A stretch of 64,000 nucleotides of DNA from Anisakis pegreffii (GCA_035041965.1 JAPYMA010000170.1:1-64000), one strand, 5' to 3'. Shown: positions 1-13,300, numbered from the stretch's first letter. Notes: a model not told the origin generated them from the sequence alone. Numbers and translations: made by a program.

Positions 1-3000
1 CCGGTGACTCGAAGCACGTCTTCCTTGTAGTACTGTTTGGTAACAGCTGGATTAAGTTCCAATGTTATCAAATGTGCTATGAGAGGAAATCTCTCAGGTG
101 TTTGTGGTTACTCGCCGAAGCTTATCTATTAGCTAGTGTCATGACGGCATTCATACACATCTATGGTGACATCCTTATTTCCCTTGCCAGTGCAGTTATT
201 GTCTGTCATTAGTGCTAAGAAGGAAATTGATAACTTTGAGAAATCCATTCAAATGAGAGGAGAGGCATTATAGGTTCTTCAGTTTTGTCTTGATAGCTAC
301 ACTGGCATATGAATGGAAAAAAATATCCCTATAAAACTGACTTTCATGAACGTAGGGTATGAACAGCCTTATGAAGCTAGCGGTAGGTCTGGAAAGTTCG
401 CCTGGACCACTCATCCTGTAGAGTCGAGTTGCTGACCGGTGACTCGAAGCACGTCTTCCTTGTAGTACTGTTTGGTAACAGCTGGATTAAGTTCCAATGT
501 TATCAAATGTGCTATGAGAGGAAATCTCTCAGGTGTTTGTGGTTACTCGCCGAAGCTTATCTATTAGCTAGTGTCATGACGGCATTCATACACATCTATG
601 GTGACATCCTTATTTCCCTTGCCAGTGCAGTTATTGTCTGTCATTAGTGCTAAGAAGGAAATTGATAACTTTGAGAAATCCATTCAAATGAGAGGAGAGG
701 CATTATAGGTTCTTCAGTTTTGTCTTGATAGCTACACTGGCATATGAATGGAAAAAAATATCCCTATAAAACTGACTTTCATGAACGTAGGGTATGAACA
801 GCCTTATGAAGCTAGCGGTAGGTCTGGAAAGTTCGCCTGGACCACTCATCCTGTAGAGTCGAGTTGCTGACCGGTGACTCGAAGCACGTCTTCCTTGTAG
901 TACTGTTTGGTAACAGCTGGATTAAGTTCCAATGTTATCAAATGTGCTATGAGAGGAAATCTCTCAGGTGTTTGTGGTTACTCGCCGAAGCTTATCTATT
1001 AGCTAGTGTCATGACGGCATTCATACACATCTATGGTGACATCCTTATTTCCCTTGCCAGTGCAGTTATTGTCTGTCATTAGTGCTAAGAAGGAAATTGA
1101 TAACTTTGAGAAATCCATTCAAATGAGAGGAGAGGCATTATAGGTTCTTCAGTTTTGTCTTGATAGCTACACTGGCATATGAATGGAAAAAAATATCCCT
1201 ATAAAACTGACTTTCATGAACGTAGGGTATGAACAGCCTTATGAAGCTAGCGGTAGGTCTGGAAAGTTCGCCTGGACCACTCATCCTGTAGAGTCGAGTT
1301 GCTGACCGGTGACTCGAAGCACGTCTTCCTTGTAGTACTGTTTGGTAACAGCTGGATTAAGTTCCAATGTTATCAAATGTGCTATGAGAGGAAATCTCTC
1401 AGGTGTTTGTGGTTACTCGCCGAAGCTTATCTATTAGCTAGTGTCATGACGGCATTCATACACATCTATGGTGACATCCTTATTTCCCTTGCCAGTGCAG
1501 TTATTGTCTGTCATTAGTGCTAAGAAGGAAATTGATAACTTTGAGAAATCCATTCAAATGAGAGGAGAGGCATTATAGGTTCTTCAGTTTTGTCTTGATA
1601 GCTACACTGGCATATGAATGGAAAAAAATATCCCTATAAAACTGACTTTCATGAACGTAGGGTATGAACAGCCTTATGAAGCTAGCGGTAGGTCTGGAAA
1701 GTTCGCCTGGACCACTCATCCTGTAGAGTCGAGTTGCTGACCGGTGACTCGAAGCACGTCTTCCTTGTAGTACTGTTTGGTAACAGCTGGATTAAGTTCC
1801 AATGTTATCAAATGTGCTATGAGAGGAAATCTCTCAGGTGTTTGTGGTTACTCGCCGAAGCTTATCTATTAGCTAGTGTCATGACGGCATTCATACACAT
1901 CTATGGTGACATCCTTATTTCCCTTGCCAGTGCAGTTATTGTCTGTCATTAGTGCTAAGAAGGAAATTGATAACTTTGAGAAATCCATTCAAATGAGAGG
2001 AGAGGCATTATAGGTTCTTCAGTTTTGTCTTGATAGCTACACTGGCATATGAATGGAAAAAAATATCCCTATAAAACTGACTTTCATGAACGTAGGGTAT
2101 GAACAGCCTTATGAAGCTAGCGGTAGGTCTGGAAAGTTCGCCTGGACCACTCATCCTGTAGAGTCGAGTTGCTGACCGGTGACTCGAAGCACGTCTTCCT
2201 TGTAGTACTGTTTGGTAACAGCTGGATTAAGTTCCAATGTTATCAAATGTGCTATGAGAGGAAATCTCTCAGGTGTTTGTGGTTACTCGCCGAAGCTTAT
2301 CTATTAGCTAGTGTCATGACGGCATTCATACACATCTATGGTGACATCCTTATTTCCCTTGCCAGTGCAGTTATTGTCTGTCATTAGTGCTAAGAAGGAA
2401 ATTGATAACTTTGAGAAATCCATTCAAATGAGAGGAGAGGCATTATAGGTTCTTCAGTTTTGTCTTGATAGCTACACTGGCATATGAATGGAAAAAAAAT
2501 ATCCCTATAAAACTGACTTTCATGAACGTAGGGTATGAACAGCCTTATGAAGCTAGCGGTAGGTCTGGAAAGTTCGCCTGGACCACTCATCCTGTAGAGT
2601 CGAGTTGCTGACCGGTGACTCGAAGCACGTCTTCCTTGTAGTACTGTTTGGTAACAGCTGGATTAAGTTCCAATGTTATCAAATGTGCTATGAGAGGAAA
2701 TCTCTCAGGTGTTTGTGGTTACTCGCCGAAGCTTATCTATTAGCTAGTGTCATGACGGCATTCATACACATCTATGGTGACATCCTTATTTCCCTTGCCA
2801 GTGCAGTTATTGTCTGTCATTAGTGCTAAGAAGGAAATTGATAACTTTGAGAAATCCATTCAAATGAGAGGAGAGGCATTATAGGTTCTTCAGTTTTGTC
2901 TTGATAGCTACACTGGCATATGAATGGAAGAAAAATATCCCTATAAAACTGACTTTCATGAACGTAGGGTATGAACAGCCTTATGAAGCTAGCGGTAGGT

Positions 3001-3046
3001 CTGGAAAGTTCGCCTGGACCACTCATCCTGTAGAGTCGAGTTGCTG
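1..3046. repeat. 435-bp satellite array, seven tandem monomers
   Basis: Monomers begin at 1, 436, 871, 1306, 1741, 2176 and 2612, each opening with CCGGTGACTCGAAGCACG. The first five appear identical at 435 bp. Monomer 6 has one extra A in its A-run (near 2490) and monomer 7 carries a G in the same run (near 2929), so variants sit only at the array edge. The array runs off the left end of the window, so its true size is unknown. Each monomer contains the same 72-codon open frame, but stops occur in every frame of the unit and nothing suggests translation. This is a satellite or large-period tandem repeat; near-identity implies recent homogenisation by unequal exchange or amplification. Confidence 0.97.
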
Positions 3047-3230
3047 CTTGATAACTCTGACAAATCCATTTAAATTTGATGTGGAACATTATGGGTTCTT
3101 CAATTTGGTAACGGCGGGATAGTCAAATACCATCGGATTTCAATGTCATCACCCCTGTTCTTAGCAGTTAATCACTTCCGAGAGCTTATATCACAGGCTA
3201 GAGTTGAACTGGATGACTGCGGTTTGGTCT
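3047..3230. repeat. degenerate satellite monomer flanking the array
   Basis: Immediately after the last intact monomer, the sequence keeps recognisable blocks of the unit with many substitutions and a deletion. A block like TTGATAACTTTGAGAAATCC is followed by a GGTTCTTCA block. It then jumps to the part that reads GGTAACAGCTGGAT in the intact unit (here GGTAACGGCGGGAT). Blocks resembling the unit's AATGTTATCA and AGCTTATCTATTAGCTAG stretches follow. This is an old, no longer homogenised edge copy. Confidence 0.6.
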
Positions 3231-6200
3231 GCGCATAGAAGATAGAATGTTCTCGTGACCGCTAGCGTATGGTCTTCACAGACTTGTAATGAGTTGATGT
3301 GTGTATCCTCAATAAGATGTTTTTGAGGTAGCATTTTTGGGGCAATATTGTGAAATTTTCTCGTAGTTCATAATTCGCGCACACAGGTGATAAGCTGAGG
3401 AATGGAAAAGCAGGTAGCATTCCTCGGATTGCTCTCATACCATGTATAGACGGAGGCAAGGCCTGAGTAAAGCTTCACTCATTAATCGCTTGACTTGACT
3501 TCAAACTTATTTTGAGTTGAGTCATAATGATTGCAGCTCGCTTGATTCTGTTTCGTTTTTAAGATAATCTTTCAAATTGTGTTCATGTTATCTTGATTTG
3601 GATTGTCCGATTTGATGTAGCCATTGAAATCCTTTGTTTTTATGAATTTTGTTTGGTTGTTCTGTTGCTATTGTTGTTTACGTGATTATTTTGTGTTGTT
3701 GTTGTGATTATTTCGTGTTTTCGTGCCTTCATCATTTTGTTCATCCTCTCATCGTTCAGTACCGTGTTTTTTATGCTGTCGCGCCAGGCTTAATGAGGGG
3801 AAGTATTGCTAGGCATAATTTAGTGGCCTTTCATGTTTGAGACAGAATCGCAAAATGAGTAGAGAACCCCGCACAAACTACCCCGGTGCAATTCGACGTC
3901 GCATGATAGGAACAGGCTCACGTTTGAAGCTCTTGCCTGGACTTAAGCTCATAACTTTGCTGAGATTTGGATAAATTTGAGAGTAACAGTGGTGCGTGGC
4001 GCGACAGCTGTATAAATGTTTTTCCATGTGTTCCCACACATTACACCGAAATCGCCTGGAGGGATCAACGAGTTGTCAAGATTTGTCGAGTTTAGGATTG
4101 TCATGGCAGCAACTGTTGTAGTTTTGTGACGATAGGTTTGAGTGAATTCAAATGCAATGTAGATTCATATGCAGTACAGGTTCAAATGCAATATCGATGT
4201 GAGAAGGCATTTTGAAAATTTGTTAATGCAAAACGCTGTTAGCGATTTAGCAAAGCGTAAGTGAAATAAGTAACTTGAATTGAGGAACATTTCATGGGAA
4301 GATCACGCACATAGCTTGTTTTGAGTAACATCACACATAACGCACACATAACACACAACTTGTTTTGCAGTAGTTTCATGCTGATAGGTTTGAGTTAATT
4401 CAAGTGCAGTGTAGGTTCTAGTCGTACTGAGACAAATTTTAGTGAGAAAAAACTTAAGCGTAATGAGGCAATTGTCGAGGAATGAATCAGCTTCTTTCAA
4501 AGAACATGATGATATGACAAAAGAATTACGGAGTAAGTTAATAGATTCTCTCGAAAGATGACAGAGTTTATGAAAGACATTTATCACGTCATTTGGCTTA
4601 GAATAGGGATGGCAAAGTACAGTAGAGCTTGTGTGGCATGACGTGTAATGCATGTTATCATAAATCCTATGATCAGATCAGCGTGATACAGTGATCATCA
4701 CTGTTTGAAAATCAGTAATATGCGCAGAAAAGGTTGCTGTCTCTGACTCGTGTTCAATCTTTTTCTTCTGTGGAGAGCATGTCGCTTGGAAAAAAACAGT
4801 CTACATTTCCCTCCAGCAGCCATGACTCAGGCTTTGTATCGGAATCTTCAACAGAATACAGCCGGCGCTTCTGAATGTACATGCATGCTTTTCTTTCTTT
4901 TGGTCAGCTAAAAACTGAGTAAGGAAATTCGTAAACATGCCCACGCAAGAACGGTGGTAACTGTGATGGCAGATTGCTCGGGCTGGACGTCTCTTCATCC
5001 TCCTCTTTAGTAGGAGCCTTCGAAATTTCAGGTCATTCCATCCAGCAGCCAGTAGAAACACAATAACATCTCGAAAGTGCGGATTTTGAGGTCGTAAGGG
5101 TATGTATGGTCAGGATTTTAGTGACGTTTCCAGTGAGATGATTTTTTGCTCATATTTCGATAAGATTAGTACCAATCGGTTCGGCTTGAGGAGTGGACGT
5201 ATAGATTATAAAATTATGACTGCATGAGAGATCCTCCAAAGAGAAATCTTCCAAAAGAACAGTTGAACTCGATGTTGTAATCGTTTTTTTGGCTTCCCTT
5301 GGGAGAAATCGACATGATGATGCTTAAACATCGAGTGATACCATATTTTGCGGCCAGAACACAACAATGGCTAAAGCTATTGAGACCGAAAATCCTGAAT
5401 TACGATTTTTGTGGTTTTTAGAGTCTCGGAACGGAATTTTTGTTGGTGGATAGGGGCAGTCTTTGTGATATTCTTGTTCAGACGGTCAAAACCATCTCAT
5501 TACCGTTTTGAGCGTCTCGATATGTTAATCCCGAGCTTAGATATGATGTGTCAAGAACGCGGGTTCTGAGATAGTAAGAGTAGGTCAGTTTTTTTGCGAG
5601 ATTTTCAGCGGAAAAAATTTTTGCTCCTTTTTCGATAATTTTGATATTTTATTTCGCTGACAGGTTCCATGTAACACAACACAAGTTTTTATTATTCACG
5701 TTTATTTATTGCAAATCTTTCATAATACGCATTCACATCATTATTTTTTGCAGCACTACTTTCATAATATATTGTATCATTCTTTCAAATGCATAATAAG
5801 CATCACGAATTAATTTAAATTAAATATACACAATATAATCCACAACAATAAAAAGTACCAATGAGCACTGCATGAAAATATGATAGTATTATGAAAAATC
5901 TGTAAACGAAAGCAAATATCACAGGTTTGACGATTGTATCCTAATTCTTCTATCGTAATGTTGAGATTGATCATTAGTGATAGAATGCATTGAAGCGGTC
6001 ACCGTCCAGCTACATGAGATACGTTCAGAAAATCGGCTATATCTCCTCACGAATGCAAAATCGCTCGACAACATATATATTTTCCTGAATGTAGAGAACC
6101 TCAGGAATCTAATGATGTGAAGAAATTGCCATGTTACTGAGCAAACCTGAGGACACCGTGAGTTTGAAGATTTCTAAAGATTCATCATATACACCAATCT

Positions 6201-8558
6201 GCCTTGTTCATTTGCTTTCCATGTTGGCAACTGTTTCCAAAAACGAAATCCCTCAGCTTATTTTTTCATCGTAGCAGTACACCACCATATCTACAGAGCT
6301 TCCTAAATTTTGTTTTCATGCCACGGAGTCTCTTGATGCACCGAGCTGAAACACTTAATTACCTCAAAGTTAAATAATCAACCCAAACCTGAGGTCGACA
6401 CTCTCGGAAGCTGCCGAATAATCAACCACATTTGAGAATCGATGAAAGCAGTTTGTCCTTTTCGTTCCTCTCTCATTTTGCATCTGCCGTCACAAAAAAA
6501 TTCTCTTCTATTACATCTAAGCGATAACCAGCAAAACGTTATGCTCTCAGCAACTGGGATTCCCAAGCCGCCTCCGATCCAAGTGCTAACCAGTCTCAAC
6601 ATTTCTTAACCTAACAGATCGGACGGGATGTCGCGCTTTAAACGTGGCATGGCCGTAAGCATTTGTGGCTCTCTTATGAATAGCACAATAACAATAGTGG
6701 GCAAATTTGAGAATACAGGTCACTTGGGAACGATACCTGAGATATTGCTGTAGGAGCGCTCACTGATCATAAACAATTCTGATTCTCCTTTCATTGTCAA
6801 TTCAGCGTTTAATAGTTTTCTGACTCTCCTCAGCACACGAATTATTCCACGAAAACTTTCCATCTTTTCCATCTGTCACCTCGCCCATCTGTCATGACAT
6901 TCAACAAATCGCATCAGCTGATATAAGCAACATAGATCACCGCATCATTAGTAGCAGGTCCGCGGGAGCGCGGTTATCTGAAATAATCGCACGATTGTTG
7001 GTATGAAGACCGCTCACCTTCGACACCTCTACAGTGCGGCGATTTGCACTCCGCCTCCCCAATGAATGACCGCTGCTGATGTTTTGCCATTTCCCAGAGG
7101 ACTTCGTTGGAAACTGCTCTGATTCTCACGATGTTTCCCACATTTTTCCTCCAAAAATTCTGGACTGCTGTACTAGACAGATTTTGTCTCAATTTAGTGG
7201 GTAATTTCGGAGGTTCTGTGGAATTTTGAACGAGCATGTTTTGCCCAAACAATGGGTAAAAGTGTACAAAATATCTGGATTTCTCTGAGGCAAGATAGAA
7301 AAAAGTACTTGTAACGGTCATGTGTTCAGAACACGGAAGGGACTTTTGCAGTAAGATAACCATGTACCAACGGACCCGTTACATTCATAGACCACTTTAC
7401 GATTACTTATATTTACTCTCGTAAACTTTGAAAGTAGTCATGAGACGGTTAGGAACGATGAAGTGAGTGTGAAAAGCATTGCAATATGAGTTCGCACTTC
7501 GGGAGTAACAGACGTGTGGAGCAATCTTAATTTTTACAATCAGCTGCACTTTATTGTATTACACATTTTTGTGAATACGAGATTATGTTGTTGCTCACTG
7601 TTAGAATATTGCTGATATGAATTACACAGAGAACTGTATGATTATGGAATCGATTCATCTGTGCAGATTCTCTGAAGATAATAATTTCTAGATTTGTACA
7701 GTAATATTTAAATTAGTGTTTATAGTTTGCGGTATAATGAAATCATTAAGCTGTACAAAATATCTTTAGCAAATCAGCTATATTTGTTGAACTGAATCAG
7801 CTAATCCCAAAAACAATATATATCGGTTTCAGGTAGCAGAGAATCTCCTTCATCCGTTGGAACCATGAAATAGTCGCGGTACTAGGTGTATTCGAGAATA
7901 CAACTCGTTTAAAGTGGTACTTATGATATTCCTGTAGAAATGTATCAGTGGCCAATATGGATATAAAGTGTATAATGCAGAACGGTGTATGAAGTCGTTC
8001 AGCTATATGAGATACCTTCAGAAAATCAACTACTATATCTCTGGATCGCCCAACGTTGGAAGTCGATCGAAAACCGTTCAGGAATAACCTGGCACTAGAA
8101 AAAAACTAATTTATGGAGCGAAACGAGTACTCCACGGAATATCAGTTTGCTAATTCCCTCGACTATTCATTGGCATCCCTGGATATCCTCGGGGCGTAAT
8201 TCATCGCTTTCTGAGGAACACTCGTGTAGTGTGCATTTGAGGTGTCAGCGAGCGATATAATATAGTTCGTAAGGTTCGCATGCTGTGTAGTATAGGCATG
8301 TTCTCTTCAGCGCTGAATAGTAGGTAGCAAACCGCAGGCTAACCTGAGGCGACAGTTTCGGGCGATTTCAATATGGTTAGTGGAATCGGAGGGATTCGTT
8401 TCTGTTTCCGAATAGCTAGGTGCCATTGTATTTGTGTGTCACTTCACTTCTGTTCATAAGGTAACGATGAAGTATATGAATATGACTCTTCATCTCCTAA
8501 GCGTTATCGAGAATAGCTGATGCGGTGAATCAAATGGAAATCTCAGTTGTAGTGGCTG
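3231..8558. other. long stretch with no supported gene
   Basis: About 5.3 kb between the satellite and the first gene. Open frames on both strands are short, and none has a recognisable family or convincing splice flanks. Around 5680-5860 it is very AT-rich. A diverged dispersed repeat pair is present (near 6008 and 8001). Nothing else was seen. Confidence 0.6.
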
Positions 8559-8564
8559 TTTTAG
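8559..8564 (+). promoter_or_regulatory. probable spliced-leader (trans-splice) acceptor for the CMC1 gene
   Basis: TTTTAG lies 13 nt upstream of the ATG at 8578, with no intervening ATG. An acceptor-like signal this close to the start codon is the usual arrangement for spliced-leader addition in nematodes. No leader sequence can be seen from genomic DNA alone. Confidence 0.45.
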
Positions 8565-8577
8565 GCTGCAGTGAACA

Positions 8578-9575
8578 ATGGGTGAGCCACAATTGTTAAA
8601 AACGGACGACTTGCATAATCTGAGAGAAGGTGAAATATTCACCGACCAGGAAACCGGCAAGAAATATCGAGTGAGAAAGACCGTATTACCTCAATATTCT
8701 ACTGCAGGACCGTTTGGTCTTGGTATCTCATTTCATTTATTCAGATTGATGAGAGTTTTCGAGTGAAAACTGTTTACTTCCATTTTATTGAGCACTTCCA
8801 ACTAAGGACTCAAATGTAATCACAATAAGTTATTGTGAAGTACTGCTGTGAGGGGTTTTATAAACCTGTTTTCATTTATTAGGAATTTTGCTTTTCATTC
8901 TAATTTGTAAAGTCCCATTTTTGAACTCGTTTCATGGAGCATCTGCATTCAAATAGTTTAAGGAGAACCAGATGATCGAACATTACGAAGAATTGAAGCA
9001 GACGTCATCATACCGAACAGGATGAATGCTGTTATCGAAAAAGTTGATTGCAAAGATCGTTATATGGGTAAGTTACTGTGTTTTCGATCCATATAATGAG
9101 AGAATGATGATGCCAGGTGAATTCTGCTGCTACTCCCTGAGTATTTTGAGCCTGATCGTAATTATTTGTCTGATCGTTTTAAGTTCTCAGATTTGGTGAC
9201 GTGCCTGCGAAACGATGGTGCTGTTCGTGGACTGCACTCATGTAAGGAAGTATTGGCTGTTTTCAACGCTTGTAAAGCTGAGAGGTGAGCACATATATCA
9301 TGGTGTACATGTCTTGAAAGTTCCAATATCAGTTTTTTGTTCAGTTACATCTTTCACTGAAAAATGAATCGATCCTCTCAAATATTGTTTCGATAAGTGC
9401 AGGAATGCATTTGAAACTCTCGGCAATGTTTAGATTCCAAGATCCGGTATTTCGTGAACGAATGACGGAGGAATACCTCAATGAACGTTCGGAAGCACGG
9501 CGAACGGGCAAAACAGCAAAAGAGCGCAAACTGGATGAGTACCGTGAATGGAAGAGGCGTAATAATGCATCGTAA
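8578..9575 (+). CDS. cmc-1: CMC1-type COX assembly mitochondrial protein (twin CX9C), four exons
   Basis: Exons 8578-8722, 8963-9067, 9191-9284 and 9434-9575 join in frame (phases 1, 1, 2) to give 161 residues; the stop is TAA at 9573. The core has the CMC1 signature: an RRIEADVIIP helix near residues 57-66 (human has RHVEKDVLIP), then two CX9C motifs, Cys78/Cys88 and Cys101/Cys111. A DPVFRERMTEEYLNER stretch follows, matching the human DPAFYEECKMEYLKER region. CMC1 is an intermembrane-space protein oxidised by the Mia40 relay; it stabilises COX1 during cytochrome c oxidase assembly. The protein is longer than human CMC1 (106 aa) because of an N-terminal segment of about 50 residues with no mitochondrial presequence character. 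The start is the ATG just after a TTTTAG acceptor. Family assignment is from sequence; function is inherited from the family. Confidence 0.88.
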
Positions 9576-9630
9576 TCATTATTGTGTGATAGAAATTTTG
9601 TCATGTTTTGTTTGTATAGTTTACCAGATG

Positions 9631-9636
9631 AATAAA
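9631..9636 (+). terminator. AATAAA polyadenylation signal of the CMC1 gene
   Basis: AATAAA lies 55 nt past the TAA stop, a suitable distance for 3' end formation. Confidence 0.6.
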
Positions 9637-10305
9637 TATTATCCACGTAGAAGAACATGTGTGAATAATGTCATATTATTGATGGTATTATTTTACCATA
9701 ATGGCGAGTTTTTCATGTCGTATATTACAAATTTGATCGGTATGAACACTAGCACATTGTAGGAATATTTCAAGTTGGGATTTTTCATGCTGATTGAGTA
9801 TATTTCTCTGTAATACTGTGGGTCTGTTAGCAAGTCGGAGAATCAGTTGTTTTTTTTAAACCTTCGTAATGCACCTGTTTAGGATGAAAGCATATGCTTA
9901 TGACATTGATGAAGATTTGGCTATTGCTGAATGCATCCCTGTGACAGTACTTCGTAATATCAGAATCACTCTGTATTTTTTAGTACTACCGATTCACTTT
10001 CAGAGCGTTCCCTCCGCTTCGATTTTCTCTTCTCTGGAACATTTTTGTATGAAGATGGTTACAGTCCAACCAAACTACTTTCGTCATCTTCGTTGAATTA
10101 GTATTAGTCGGCTATTGCCATCAACGGAAGATCACTTCTTAAACAAGAAATGACAAATGTTGACATGCAGTGATATCTGACATTAGAGTCTTGCAACGTG
10201 TCTTGCCACAATAAAATATGATTGTTTAGTGGTCAAAAGAACAAGAAAATAATCGTTGCAATCATTAAGAATTGGTGTCAAAGCGAAGAAGATTGTTACG
10301 GTTCT

Positions 10306-13300
10306 ATGTCTTCGTCGGCGGTTCGATGTGATTTATGTAACGTTGAGCTATCATCAGAAGTGCAACTCAATGTGCACGTCAACGGTAAAAAGCATCAGAA
10401 AAAAGTGAATGAATTACAGAACTTCTCTACTCTCGCGAAACGTTCCGTTTTCATTAGTGGTGTACCAAAGAGTACGTTCATCTCTGAGCAGCAGGTATTT
10501 CAACCAGTGTTCTCAGCACTTATTTTGTTCCCTGATCGAAATCTAATATGTGACGGCCTTATCTTTGCTGATTATCAACACTTTACTCAGTTTGCTATTT
10601 CGACAATATCTTATGTGTTTTTTTTTGCGTTTAAGATTCAAATTTCTCATATTTTCAGTAGCGTTCAGTATTTTTCGCACTTTCAAAAAACGATTTCATA
10701 TTCACTTTAATATTCGAGTATTAAAAGTCAGCTATGGTCATACATCAGTATTACACAAATCCATTTGAATGCTTGAAGAATCAAAAGTATTTTTGTCCTT
10801 TCGTATTGTACTGATGAAATAATTTGAAAGGTAAGAGAATTGATGCAAAACTTCGGTGATATTGACCGTGTTCTGTTGGATCTGAAGAAAGGAACGTATG
10901 CAATTGTGGAATTCAATAATGAACTATCAGCGCGTAAGGCTATTGAAGAAGGACGAATACGTGTGAATAGTGTATGTTTCAAAGCTGACTTTCTTCTTCT
11001 CAAATCTACGAAGGAAATTGAGTTTTTCAAACGATTTTGGCAATCAGAAATCATCGAGATGCTTTTAAAGAATCAATCATCCCTAAGATGACTGAATCCA
11101 ACCGTATTGTCCAAACACATTCCCAATGCATTCACTGTGTATTTGTTATATCTTTTAATCGGTGCGGTTGTTTCAATGATTTCCTACGAAATTTCCCATT
11201 ATAAGTTTGCTGGAACTGTTCGATCGTTGAACGTTGCTGATTACAGCACTACGCTCTGATAAAGGAACGTAAAATGGAATTCGATAATACTGAGAAGAAA
11301 TTTGAAAAGGAATCGATCGATGTTGATAAGCTTATCGGAAGAATATCAACAGTCACTCCGTCGTATTCGGCTCAGATCGACGAACTCATTCGTGATTTTT
11401 GTCTATCAGAGGAGCAGGTATCTATCGTCAGTCATCTGAACGTTTTCTTATGTGTTTTGTCAATTGCTTGCCAGTTGTTCAGCAACAATTTGTTCAGTGC
11501 GTGGTAAGATTTTAGAGGAATCTGAGAATCTTTTGAAGATTTTAGGATAACAGTAGAGAAGACGTAGCTCTGCTCGTCTGGAAAAGTCCATCCGGATGTT
11601 CCATGTCTGAAAAGTTTCATCATTAGGGAGCAAATAGCCGAAATAATCTGAACTCGTTTCGGATACCGATTGGCCTGAAAATCGTTGAAGATTGTCGATT
11701 TAAAGAATTTGGAACAAATTTGGGCAAATTTGATTTGCAGTTAATGGAACGTTCCGAATTCGCAAAAATCTTGACGAATGCTCTGCGCGATTACTTCACA
11801 CCGGAGGTATACGTATGTGTTTTTGGTTCATCGATCACTTCCATCGGCACAGTTGATTCTGATATCGTTAGTTCTTTTCTTCGGAGTTCGTATATTTATC
11901 AAGTTTGTGTTGACAAATAACATTTTATCAGTTTATTCGTCACTCACTTTCTCGTGATGAAATGTATCAAAGACAATGTAGTGGATCGTCTGCTGTTTTG
12001 AAAGCTATCTTCTGTAGTGTTTGGAATCGCTGCAAAACAATGAAGCAGTGAATATAACTTAATTTCTTATCAACTTCTCATTTTTTGCGAATATCTCCCA
12101 AACTCTAAAATGTCTACATCACGATTAATAATTGTCATTTTTGTCTATTCGTTCATTTGTTCTGATATTTGTCTGTTACAGTTGATCTTTTGAGTTCGCA
12201 TTCCGAAGAAAATCATTGGCAATTTTGTGACTTATTGAAGGATGCGAGTGTTTTATTCGAAGGTGAGCCACTGTTGAAAAGTGAACGAGTAAATCCATTT
12301 GCAAGAAACAAATTCACTTTGATGACAGCCGAAATGTCAACCATCCGTTCACGAAAAGTTTGCGCCGATGAGATCGCTCGATTAACACCAGCCGGTTCGC
12401 CATCTTTTTTTGACGTGTTTTTGAATTTAACAGAGCGACTTTTATACTTCATTTGTTTTATTGAATAGTTTGGATATGATGATGTCATATCCAGCTTTTT
12501 CAAGGTTTATCCAAATCGTCGATATCGTTAGACATGAATTCTGTGGTGTGCCATTATGACTCGTTTAATATTCGAAATTGCACTCTTCTAGTTTGTCCGC
12601 CTCTGTCTCATAAGAGCAGTTAGATGAGCACTGAAAAGTTGAGATTGTTTTGAGCGTGATTTGGGGGGTAAATTTGAAGTATGTCAATTCAATCTCGAGC
12701 TGTAACTTGGAATGCAATAAATGCAATTGCAGAGATTCATAAGGAGAAACTTGCAAAATTCTCATGATGTATTTCAATTTAGATCGTATTCGTTTCCTGA
12801 CAAGGATCCTGAACGATATTCGTCGATGCGGCACGGCACCCGTCAGCGATCAGTACCCAGTTCTTGATGCGCGTTGTCCGCTCGTTCGTTTTCTTTTCAA
12901 TAGGTTACGTTTTCTGTATTTGAAGGGCCGCAGTCAGTTATACTTAAAAGTGCAGCAAAATTATGTTCTGTTTGTTCATTTTTTGGACTGTGCCATTATG
13001 ACTTTGAACTGTGTCATTACGTGAAAACAAAACATTCATTTATCCACGTATCGTTAGTGACATTTATATGAAATATCTAAAACACGTACTTATTCCGTAT
13101 AAAATTGTTAGAGGAGGAAATTTTGCTAGAGTTCTTTACGATGGAGGATGATGCTCATTATGAGATAATGTACTATGTATCAAAGAAATCAGCTTTATAA
13201 ACATTCCAAAAAATTTGACGATAATGCCATTTGGGTTTCCTTATTAAAGGCAATTGTTCAAGAGGATGTTGATATCTGTGTGCATTTGTTACGTTGTGAA

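Noticed and set aside
429..2823. Six identical 72-codon open frames in the satellite
   Set aside because: They are one frame repeated by the tandem array. They use a TTG start, stops surround them, and there is no family resemblance; treated as repeat, not genes.
2826..3122. Open frames crossing the array edge on both strands
   Set aside because: They arise from the one-base insertion in the last monomer and the degenerate flank.
6974..7363. 129-codon minus-strand frame
   Set aside because: No splice context, no recognisable motif, mixed composition; length is possible by chance in 5 kb.
11867..12181. Use of the strong GTTAGT donor in USIP-1 exon 4
   Set aside because: With the visible acceptor it shifts the frame into an immediate TGA, so the weaker downstream donor was used for the model and the conflict reported as a finding.
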